From the NCBI RefSeq assembly GCF_020511155.1, contig NZ_CP041216.1, forward strand, positions 2,728,001 through 2,792,000: a stretch of DNA of 64,000 bases, in the 5' to 3' direction. A program made the position numbers and the translations under genes. The stretch comes from Shewanella glacialimarina (GTDB taxonomy: Bacteria; Pseudomonadota; Gammaproteobacteria; Enterobacterales; Shewanellaceae). Position 1 is the first letter of the stretch, and each line of letters opens with the position of its first letter. Under the pieces are notes generated by a model. That model searched no databases. It was given only the letters and a program-made list of their open reading frames with translations, and had not been told where the DNA came from. Below, in pieces: positions 17,780-25,067 of the stretch.

Positions 17780-19231
17780 TTACAACCCTCTAAGCTGAAT
17801 ACGCCTTAAAAATTCTGTCATTACTCTATCGTAAACTAAATCCCCCAAAAACAAATCCTCTACCCCATGATCAATGCTCGGATTATCGTTAACTTCAATC
17901 ACAAATGCTTTACCGTCAATTTCTTTTAAATCGACACCGTATAAACCTGCACCAATTAAATTAGCCGCCTTACTGGCCGCATCAATCACCTGCTGCGGCA
18001 CCATCTTTAAGTCTACACAATCAAAGTCACCACTGCTCACACGGCCGCTTTGATGATGTTGATAAATTTGCCAGTGACCGCGACTCATAAAATAGCGACA
18101 AGCATAAATAGGCTGACGATTTAACATGCCAATACGCCAGTCATAATCTGTTGGCATAAAGGCTTGGGCTAAAATAAGCGCACTGTGTTCAAAAATTTTA
18201 TTCGCTTGTTCAATCAAGGTTTCTCTGTCTTTAACTTTTAGTACTCCAAGCGAAAAAGCCCCATCAGGCACTTTAAGCACCGCGGGCAAACCTATGGTTT
18301 CAATAACATTATCGACCCAGTTTTCATCAGACTTTTTAAAGATTAAACTTTTAGGAACCGGCACTTTATGTCGATTCAATAGCTCAGTTAAAAACACCTT
18401 GTTAGTACATTTCATAATGGATTCAGGGTCGTCCATTACCACTAACCCTAACTGCTCTGCCGCTTTGGCAAATCGGTAAGTGAAGTTACTAATATTAGTG
18501 GTTGAGCGAATGAATAAACCATCAAACTCACTCAGCCGAGCTAAATCGCGGGAGCCAATTTGCACTAAATCCATACCGATACGGTTGGCTGATTTAGTAA
18601 ATAATTTAAGCGCAGCCTTATCTGATGGAGGCATTTTTTCGTCTTCATCCACCAACATGGCAATTTCATAGCGATAGCGCTTAGCCGCTTTAGGTAACTT
18701 CCATACCTTTTGCGAAAACACTTCTAAGTACTTAGCAAACAAATCCTGTTCAACGTCAGTTAAGTTTTGAAAGGCCGCAGGTTCAATAGTATCCACTTGC
18801 CATTTATCTGACTGTTTAGATAAGCGCACTTCTAGGATAGGTACCGTGAATCGTTCAAAAATTTTACGGGCGATTTTTTCTAATGCAGGGTTGTCACAAT
18901 AACCGAAAAAGATTTTCATCGAGATATCATTAACGGTAGCGGCTAATTTATCTAATCCGGACTGAGGCAGGCTAAAAAATCGGTCTTGGGACAAATCATT
19001 AATGGTCATAACCCGAGGTATAACTCGGTGCCCACGCGCTTCAGCCATTAACGAACAATAATATCCGGTGCTTAAATAATCATAACTACGGCACAAGTTA
19101 ATCACTTGCATAGCACCTTTATCTGAGTAGGCGCCCATATTTAAATAATCGTGAACAGTGACCATGTTGTCACTTGGAAGATAAGGACGCCAATCACTTG
19201 CGTCATCGGTAACAATTAAAAACTGAGCCAT
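17780..19231 (-). CDS. RimK-like ATP-grasp ligase with RLAN N-terminal domain
   Basis: A 483-residue protein. The N-terminal part (MAQFLIVTDDASDWRPYLPSD ... SLMAEARGHRVIPRVMTI) matches the RLAN domain known from RimK-like ATP-grasp proteins. Residues about 240-480 form an ATP-grasp fold with LKVPDGAFSLGVLKV and the metal-binding EVNDNPSIDHG near the C-terminus. Such enzymes form amide bonds between a carboxyl group and an amino acid; the target here is unknown. It is divergent from a GNAT/C39-peptidase fusion 50 bp away, an association that suggests a joint peptide-modifying pathway. Confidence 0.82.
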   Translation of the reverse strand: MAQFLIVTDDASDWRPYLPSDNMVTVHDYLNMGAYSDKGAMQVINLCRSYDYLSTGYYCSLMAEARGHRVIPRVMTINDLSQDRFFSLPQSGLDKLAATVNDISMKIFFGYCDNPALEKIARKIFERFTVPILEVRLSKQSDKWQVDTIEPAAFQNLTDVEQDLFAKYLEVFSQKVWKLPKAAKRYRYEIAMLVDEDEKMPPSDKAALKLFTKSANRIGMDLVQIGSRDLARLSEFDGLFIRSTTNISNFTYRFAKAAEQLGLVVMDDPESIMKCTNKVFLTELLNRHKVPVPKSLIFKKSDENWVDNVIETIGLPAVLKVPDGAFSLGVLKVKDRETLIEQANKIFEHSALILAQAFMPTDYDWRIGMLNRQPIYACRYFMSRGHWQIYQHHQSGRVSSGDFDCVDLKMVPQQVIDAASKAANLIGAGLYGVDLKEIDGKAFVIEVNDNPSIDHGVEDLFLGDLVYDRVMTEFLRRIQLRGL

Positions 19232-19281
19232 AAATATCTATTGCCTCTTGTGTGGTTTAGCGCGTAAATTAAGTCACTATC

Positions 19282-20400
19282 GTGTTTACCAATCCGAGCC
19301 TATTCATGCTGCTGCGTCAAGCTATTCTAAGCGACCTCCCCCAACTCAATACCCTTGAAACGAATGCGTTTAGTGGCGACAAAATCAGTTCTCGACAAAT
19401 GAAACGCTTTATTAATTCACCATTAGACTGCTTATTAGTCGCCGAAATCGACGGTATCATCGCCGCTTATGCATTGGTGCTTTTTCATCGTGGTACTCGC
19501 CTAGCCAGGCTGTATTCAATTGCCGTAGCGGCTGAATTTAGAGGCCGTAACATTGCCTTTGAACTTGTTACCCGCTGCGAGCAAACGGTGGTCGAACGTG
19601 GCTTCATTACATTACGCCTAGAAGTAAGAAACGACAATATCGCCGCCAAAAATCTTTATTTAAAAATGGGTTATAAGGTACTAAAAACCTTAGTGCATTA
19701 TTACGATGATTTGGCCGACGGCGTGCGCATGCACAAACGCTTAGACCCACCAGGGCCAAGTAAAGTCATCAAGATGCCTTTGTACGTGCAAACCACTCCT
19801 TTTACCTGTGGTGCCGCCTGCCTAATGATGGCAATGAGCGCCGTAAATCAGCGTTACCAACCTAGCCGCATTGATGAGTTAAGCATTTGGCGTGAAGCCA
19901 CCACTATTTTTATGACCAGCGGACATGGGGGTTGCAGTGTGCATGGTTTGGCTTTAGCAGGGGTAAAACGCGGGTTACAGCTTGAGGTTTACAGCCAATC
20001 CACTTCAGTGCCTTTTATTGACAGCGTACGTGACAGCAATAAAAAAGAAGTGATAACCCTAGTGCACAATGAATTTTGCCAGCAACTGACCAGCCAAGGC
20101 ATTCAAATGCACAATGCATCGCCAAGTTTGGCTCAGCTTCGAGACTGGATAGATAACGGCTATGCGGTCTTACTGATGATCAGCACTTACCGCTTTAATG
20201 GCGAAAAAGGCCCGCACTGGGTCATTCTAAGCGGTTATAACGAGCAGTTTATGTTTATTCACGACCCATATGTTGTCGCTCAAAAAGATGCGATAAATGC
20301 CGCTTATGTGCCGATAAGCCAATCTGAGTTGGCGCAGGTAATGCAATATGGAAGACAAAAACAGGTTTCGTGTTTGGTGGTAAAGTCATCTCAGGCTTAA
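19282..20400 (+). CDS. GNAT acetyltransferase fused to a C39-like cysteine peptidase
   Basis: A 372-residue two-domain protein. Residues about 10-150 are a GNAT fold, with the acetyl-CoA loop in YSIAVAAEFRGRNIAFELV and the late NIAAKNLYLKMGYK motif. Residues about 160-370 are papain-like, with Cys in TPFTCGAACLMMA, His in GPHWVILSGY and a following HDPY Asp. All catalytic residues look present. The first in-frame start is GTG 19282; ATG 19306, nearer the GNAT domain, is equally possible because neither has a clear ribosome site. It lies divergent from the RimK-like gene. Confidence 0.78.
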   Translation: MFTNPSLFMLLRQAILSDLPQLNTLETNAFSGDKISSRQMKRFINSPLDCLLVAEIDGIIAAYALVLFHRGTRLARLYSIAVAAEFRGRNIAFELVTRCEQTVVERGFITLRLEVRNDNIAAKNLYLKMGYKVLKTLVHYYDDLADGVRMHKRLDPPGPSKVIKMPLYVQTTPFTCGAACLMMAMSAVNQRYQPSRIDELSIWREATTIFMTSGHGGCSVHGLALAGVKRGLQLEVYSQSTSVPFIDSVRDSNKKEVITLVHNEFCQQLTSQGIQMHNASPSLAQLRDWIDNGYAVLLMISTYRFNGEKGPHWVILSGYNEQFMFIHDPYVVAQKDAINAAYVPISQSELAQVMQYGRQKQVSCLVVKSSQA

Positions 20401-20906
20401 TGTTTAAGCTTTTTTAGTTTTGTACTTATGGAATGCTGCCAATAATGTCGTGACGATTCGCCACACCAAACCAAGAGTAAAGCTACCGCAGTTCTCTGCT
20501 CACTGTTACAAAATCATTAGCTCAGCCGCCCCGCTACATTTTCCCTATTGAATTTAATAACAGTTGCTAAAATTTCACCATAGGGATTGACCCAGCCTTT
20601 AACTTCTTCAGTAAACTGCTAAGACCCATCTTGTGTAAATAGGCTTTTCAGAGTTTGAACTAGACCACTTAAACTAGCTATATAGCTAGTTTTTTCCGCA
20701 AAGTGTGTTACTAGCTCTGACCAAATGCATAAATATATTCGATGATAAACACAGTGTAAGCAATTGACTTAAAATGTTAATATAAAATTCATGCTAGTAA
20801 ATCAATACCAAAATATTTAAGTAACCACGAAAACAACAAGAACTGGCAATGTTGGTATTAGGTACCAGAAGGTATGCTAGGCAAGATTTGCAATTTTTTA
20901 TTTGAT
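20401..20906. other. Non-coding gap, possible decayed gene
   Basis: I find no intact gene. A perfect 20-bp palindrome at 20672-20691 is followed by T residues. On minus around 20526-20650 a frame reads FTEEVKGWVNPYGEILATV with an in-frame stop just before it, hinting at a decayed gene, but I cannot identify it. Confidence 0.4.
20672..20691 (+). terminator. Possible terminator palindrome
   Basis: AACTAGCTAT / ATAGCTAGTT is a perfect inverted repeat followed on plus by TTTT. It is AT-rich and 270 bp past the nearest plus gene, so its role is uncertain. Confidence 0.35.
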
Positions 20907-21041
20907 TCATTTTTCAGATAAAGCCAAATCATTGCCATGATAGTCACATAGGGATAGCACTATTGCCGCTAATTTGTCGCTTAGTTTAGCGATTTCTGAT
21001 GCGACAAGTATGATTGCCGCCGCGATGAGGTATTTTGTCAT
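20907..21041 (-). pseudogene. Truncated DUF3147-like membrane protein fragment
   Basis: A 44-codon frame starts at ATG 21041 behind an AGGATA ribosome site and reads MTKYLIAAAIILVASEIAKL, then diverges and stops. The opening resembles the N-terminus of DUF3147 proteins (a helix followed by SEIAK/SELAK), which normally exceed 110 residues. It looks like the remnant of a truncated gene. The family match is from memory of the motif. Confidence 0.4.
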
Positions 21042-21076
21042 TATCCTGGTGATAAATTCTCTTTTTGCCATCAACC

Positions 21077-21112
21077 CTAAAAACCGATTGCCGATAGGTT
21101 TTTAGTTTGGCA
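21077..21112. promoter_or_regulatory. Palindromic element upstream of blaI, copy 1
   Basis: CTAAAAACC (21077-21085) and GGTTTTTAG (21097-21105) form inverted arms around GATTGCCGATA, 42 bp before the BlaI-type gene. Nearly the same sequence recurs at 22557-22589 at the start of the TolC-like gene. It is a candidate operator for the BlaI-type repressor or, on structural grounds, an attenuator. Confidence 0.55.
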
Positions 21113-21146
21113 TACTGCTTGGGTACATTGTTAAGAGAATTATGTA

Positions 21147-21530
21147 ATGCAATTAGGCGAACTCGAAAAGTTAGTACTTCAATTCCTTTGGTCTGAGAAA
21201 GAAGCAGATGCAAAGCGTGTTCATGCTGCTGTGGGCATAGTGCGGGGAAACTCGCTAAATACGATTCAAAGTACTTTAGATCGGTTATTCAAAAAAGGCT
21301 TATTAAGTCGAACGAAGCAGGGACATGCACATTTATATTGTGCAAAAGTTGATCGTGAATCACTTATAGCAACGTTAATTACTGATGTTACCGCTGACTT
21401 TATCGGGGACGGTGAGCACAGTCTTATTGCGGCTTTTGCTTCTTCATCATCCAATCTTGATGATGCTCAATTTGAAGCATTGGAAAAACTCATCGAACAA
21501 CAACGTCAGTTACGTAGTAGGCAATCGTAA
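21147..21530 (+). CDS. BlaI/MecI/CopY-family repressor
   Basis: A 127-residue winged-helix protein: MQLGELEKLVLQFLWSEKEADAKRVHAAV, then NTIQSTLDRLFKKGLLSRTKQGHAHLY is the DNA-binding domain, followed by a C-terminal helical dimerisation part. In BlaI/MecI the repressor is cleaved by a partner M56 membrane protease, releasing operator DNA. Here the M56 gene starts 1 bp after its stop, and metal-efflux genes follow, so it most likely controls the efflux locus. The inducer is unknown. Confidence 0.88.
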   Translation: MQLGELEKLVLQFLWSEKEADAKRVHAAVGIVRGNSLNTIQSTLDRLFKKGLLSRTKQGHAHLYCAKVDRESLIATLITDVTADFIGDGEHSLIAAFASSSSNLDDAQFEALEKLIEQQRQLRSRQS

Positions 21531-21531
21531 G

Positions 21532-22512
21532 ATGCTCACAGGTAATATCGCTATTTTATTGAATTTATCCAGTGTTGCTATAACGGCTTTCGTTTTAGTG
21601 ACAATGCTAATATCTGCCATTATCCCTTTGGTTAAGAACAGACTAGGTTTAGTTAACTTTACTGCGCAAAAACGTACATTATGGTTGTTAGCAACAGCGC
21701 CTTGGTGGATTGCTTTATGTTGCGTAGTAATTTTTTTTCCACGTCAAAATACTGCAAGCATAGTCATTTGGATAGAAAATATAGCTCATTGGCATCATAT
21801 TGATTTGTTCATATTTACCAGCTGGCATGGGTTTACTTTGATTATTGCAGCGGTCATTTTAACATTGCTAGTGAGTACCGCATTGACTCAAATCCGACGA
21901 CATTCGAGGGCGATGGACAGTCTTTTTTCATTATCAGAGGTGCAGCCTATCAATCGTAATGGCGATGATACAATTTATTCGATTTCACTCACTACCCCAG
22001 CCGCTTTTACTATTGGTTTTTTCAAGCCAAAGGTCTATTTGACCACTGGTTTATTACAACACCTTAAACCTTCGGCTTTGGATATCATTATCCAACATGA
22101 ATTAGCCCATGTGCGGGCACGAGATCCCTTATTCAAAAGCGTATTCTCTTTTTTTTGCCAGCTTTATCCAAAACCAACCCGCCGTATTTTGCAACAGCAT
22201 TTTACATTGCTGACCGAGCAGTTGGCAGACTCGGTTGTTACGCGTTATCACGATAACCTCGATGTAGCACAAACACTGATTAGCGTTGCCAAGAAGCAGC
22301 GTAACTTACCCCTAAGGTGTGACAGTTTCCAAATCAGTCACTTTAGTCACGATCAAATTACCTTACGTGTACAAAAGCTGTTATCACCACAATGCAAAAA
22401 ATCTGAACTTACTTTAGTAGTGACGGGATTATGCTTTCTAGCAGCAACCCTATTTACGGCATCAACCATAGATAGTATTCATCACCTAATTGAAACCTAT
22501 TTCATCCATTAA
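21532..22512 (+). CDS. M56-family membrane metallopeptidase (BlaR1-like, without sensor domain)
   Basis: A 326-residue integral membrane protease. Hydrophobic segments are near residues 5-30, 40-62, 95-115 and 295-315. The zinc site HELAH is at 189-193 within IIQHELAHVRARDPL. The open frame extends 49 codons upstream, but that part overlaps blaI and is out of character, so I take ATG 21532. Unlike BlaR1 it ends just after the last membrane helix and lacks the extracellular penicillin-binding domain, so it must sense something else. It presumably cleaves the adjacent BlaI-type repressor. Confidence 0.85.
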   Translation: MLTGNIAILLNLSSVAITAFVLVTMLISAIIPLVKNRLGLVNFTAQKRTLWLLATAPWWIALCCVVIFFPRQNTASIVIWIENIAHWHHIDLFIFTSWHGFTLIIAAVILTLLVSTALTQIRRHSRAMDSLFSLSEVQPINRNGDDTIYSISLTTPAAFTIGFFKPKVYLTTGLLQHLKPSALDIIIQHELAHVRARDPLFKSVFSFFCQLYPKPTRRILQQHFTLLTEQLADSVVTRYHDNLDVAQTLISVAKKQRNLPLRCDSFQISHFSHDQITLRVQKLLSPQCKKSELTLVVTGLCFLAATLFTASTIDSIHHLIETYFIH

Positions 22513-22525
22513 ATAAGGGCTATGA

Positions 22526-23812
22526 ATGAATCTATTCGTTGCAACAATCAAGATTAAAAAACCGATTGACAATCGGTTTTTGTTTGGCTTGTTTACATTT
22601 ATCATGGCTTTTTCTGTTACGGCAAAAGAGGTTAAGGAATTCGAGTCGGCTATTTACTTGAATGATGCCGTTAGCATGACGCTTGCTAATCATCCTGAGC
22701 TAAAAGCCTTTTTACTTCGAAATGATATGCAACAAGGTCAGGTACAGCAAGCCGCAATAGGTGAACCTTCACAAATAAACCTGACTGTTGAGGACGCGTT
22801 AGGGGTGGGTCAGCACAGTGCATTGAGTAATATGCAAACCACATTGACGTTTTCTTGGTTGTTGCAACAAGAACAAATAAACGGTCGCGTTAATACCGCG
22901 AAAACAGAAATAGAACAGCTAGCCGTTGAGCAACAAATTGTATCATTCGATTTGGCTGCAACTACTGCCAAACAATTTATCCAGATTTTAGTAAAGCAAG
23001 AGCGTTTAAAGCTTAACCAAATGGCAACGCTTCAGGCTAAGGAAGTGTTGAAAGCCCTATCAGAGCGAGTTAACGCGGGTAAAGGGTCTAATATTGATGT
23101 TCGTATGGCTGAGGTTGAGATTGTACGAATGGCATTAGCGGTGGAAGACACAGTTCACGACTTAAAAGCCAGCCAATACCAACTGTCTTCGCTTTGGGGG
23201 CAAGCAGGTAGCACTTTTCGAGTCAATGGTGATTTACTGGCGTTACCTAAGTTGTCTAACTTGGAATATGAGTTAGATAAGCTTAAACAAAGTCCCCATA
23301 TTCTTCAGTTTGTTACCGCAACACGTATTGCACAATCGCAACTAGAATTAGCGCGTATTGAGGCTAAGTCACAATGGCAGTTTACTGCTGGATTAAGACG
23401 TTATGAAGCAACGGATGATTTTGGATTAGTCGCAGGGGTGTCTATACCACTGGGAACTGACAATCGAAATGCAGGCAAAATAGCAACATTAAAGGCGAAG
23501 CAAGATGTACTTGCTTTTGAACAAGCGTCACTTATGCAACAGCTTGATTCGCAGCTTTATGTGCTACTTCAAGAGATGGCCCATGCACGACACGTTATTG
23601 ATACATTTCAACAGGATATTATTCCGACACTCGACATAACCCTTAAAGAGGCCGTTATAGCATTTAATGTTGGCCAACTCAGTTACAGCCAGTGGAGTGA
23701 TATACGCCGAGAGTTACTTAATGCGCAATCGGAATTGTTAAATACTTACGAGAGTTTGCATTTACAGCATATTGAAATTCAACGCCTAACCGGCGCATCT
23801 ATATCTCAGTGA
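22526..23812 (+). CDS. TolC-family outer membrane efflux protein (CzcC-like)
   Basis: A 428-residue outer-membrane channel of the heavy-metal RND system. The signal peptide is about residues 15-33 (FLFGLFTFIMAFSVTA). Two long helical repeats follow, with LNDAVSMTLANHPELKAF at the start and LERVNAGKGSNIDVRMAEVE-like and FNVGQLSYSQWSDIRRELL segments typical of CzcC. The first 20 codons contain the palindrome at 22557-22581, so a regulatory element overlaps the coding start. ATG 22526 follows AAGGG; only Met27 is a later alternative, which would lose the signal peptide. Confidence 0.86.
   Translation: MNLFVATIKIKKPIDNRFLFGLFTFIMAFSVTAKEVKEFESAIYLNDAVSMTLANHPELKAFLLRNDMQQGQVQQAAIGEPSQINLTVEDALGVGQHSALSNMQTTLTFSWLLQQEQINGRVNTAKTEIEQLAVEQQIVSFDLAATTAKQFIQILVKQERLKLNQMATLQAKEVLKALSERVNAGKGSNIDVRMAEVEIVRMALAVEDTVHDLKASQYQLSSLWGQAGSTFRVNGDLLALPKLSNLEYELDKLKQSPHILQFVTATRIAQSQLELARIEAKSQWQFTAGLRRYEATDDFGLVAGVSIPLGTDNRNAGKIATLKAKQDVLAFEQASLMQQLDSQLYVLLQEMAHARHVIDTFQQDIIPTLDITLKEAVIAFNVGQLSYSQWSDIRRELLNAQSELLNTYESLHLQHIEIQRLTGASISQ
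22557..22589. promoter_or_regulatory. Palindromic element at the start of the TolC-like gene, copy 2
   Basis: AAAAACCGATT (22557-22567) and AATCGGTTTTT (22571-22581) form a perfect 11-bp stem with a 3-nt loop and a T run, then GTTTGGCTT. It matches the element at 21079-21112 closely (shared AAAAACCGATTG, GGTTTTT and GTTTGGC). It could act as an operator or as an intrinsic attenuator inside the beginning of the coding region. Confidence 0.6.
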
Positions 23813-23819
23813 GACCTTT

Positions 23820-25058
23820 ATGAAAAATGATAAGATTTTGACATTATTGACTGTCGCGGTATTTCTGTTTACAGGTTTTACGGCCCCATTGCCTGTGTTT
23901 GCATCATCTGATCCTGAGGTTGAACAAGCTGAGCCAGAAAAAGGCCCCAATAGAGGCCGTATGTTACGAGATGGCGATATTGCAGTTGAACTCGCGATTT
24001 TTGAAACCGGCATTCCTCCTGAATTTAGAGTGTGGATCACGGATATTGGTATGCCAGTATCCCCTGACAAAGTTGACTTAAGTGTGCAGCTAACCAGGCT
24101 GGGTAATGTTGTTGATGACATTAAATTTCGTGTTCAAGGAGACTTTCTTCGTGGTGACCTGGAAATTTATGAGCCGCATTCATTTGTGGTTACGATCATG
24201 GCTAAGTATCAGGGTAAAACCCACCGCTGGGAATACGATAACATTGAAGGACGTACTCAAATAGCGCCTGATGTCGCCAATGCCATGGAAATTGAAACAG
24301 AGGTAGTAGGACCTGTAACCCTCCATCAAACTATTCCAGCATATGGGCGTTTATCGCTTCCTGCTAACGCGAGCCATAACATAGCGGCAAGATTTGATGG
24401 CGTTATAAAAACCTTATTTGTTCAACAGGGCGATGTTGTAAAGCAAGGGCAAGTGTTGATGACGGTGGAAAGCAACGAAAGTCTTAAACCCTATCAAATA
24501 ACGTCGCCTTCTGACGGCATTATTAGTGAGCAATATGCCAATACTGGTGAACCAACAGGCGGAAAAGTACTACTAAGGTTAACCAATACGGCTCATTATG
24601 TGGCAAAACTGGCGATATACCCACAAGACTATACCAAGGTTGAAATAGGGACACCTGTAACCATTAAGGTCGAAGGTGATGAGCATCTGCTGATCGGCAA
24701 AGTCGAATTTATTGAACAAAGAGTTCGTGATGACCAGGCAAAACTTGTTTGGGTCACATTACCTAATACTAACCATTCACTGGCGGAAGGTGGTTTCGTC
24801 AATGCAGATATCGAGGTCGCAACAATCAATGTTGCCGTGGCGGTTAAAAAAGTGGGTTTACAAGGATTCAGGGATTTTACCGTCGTTTACGCAAAGGTGG
24901 GCGATCAATACGAAGTGAGAATGCTTGAGTTGGGTAGCGAAGACAGTCAGTGGATTGAAGTGCTGGGCGGTATCGAAGTGGGTACAACCTATGTCACTGA
25001 AAATAGTTACATTATCAAGGCCGACATTGAAAAGTCAGGCGCATCGCACGATCACTAG
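23820..25058 (+). CDS. RND efflux periplasmic adaptor (CzcB-like)
   Basis: A 412-residue membrane-fusion protein with an N-terminal signal (about 1-29, ending in FASSDPE). Ahead of the lipoyl region there is an extra domain (about 35-145, GPNRGRMLRDGDIAVELAIFETGIPPEFRVW), as in heavy-metal CzcB-type adaptors. The barrel-sandwich lipoyl half-motifs are HNIAARFDGVIKTLFVQQGDVVKQGQVLMTV and ITSPSDGIISEQ. It links the CzcA pump to the TolC-like channel. It lies 7 bp after the channel gene and 9 bp before the pump gene. Confidence 0.9.
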   Translation: MKNDKILTLLTVAVFLFTGFTAPLPVFASSDPEVEQAEPEKGPNRGRMLRDGDIAVELAIFETGIPPEFRVWITDIGMPVSPDKVDLSVQLTRLGNVVDDIKFRVQGDFLRGDLEIYEPHSFVVTIMAKYQGKTHRWEYDNIEGRTQIAPDVANAMEIETEVVGPVTLHQTIPAYGRLSLPANASHNIAARFDGVIKTLFVQQGDVVKQGQVLMTVESNESLKPYQITSPSDGIISEQYANTGEPTGGKVLLRLTNTAHYVAKLAIYPQDYTKVEIGTPVTIKVEGDEHLLIGKVEFIEQRVRDDQAKLVWVTLPNTNHSLAEGGFVNADIEVATINVAVAVKKVGLQGFRDFTVVYAKVGDQYEVRMLELGSEDSQWIEVLGGIEVGTTYVTENSYIIKADIEKSGASHDH

Positions 25059-25067
25059 GAGAGCGAC

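Noticed and set aside
20526..20650. Minus-strand coding trace FTEEVKGWVNPYGEILATV
   Set aside because: An in-frame stop lies just before it and no start is nearby. It may be a decayed gene but could be chance, so it is not called as a feature of its own.
20986..21213. A 75-codon minus-strand frame
   Set aside because: It overlaps the blaI start and the palindromic element, and the better-supported DUF3147-like fragment uses a different frame of the same strand.
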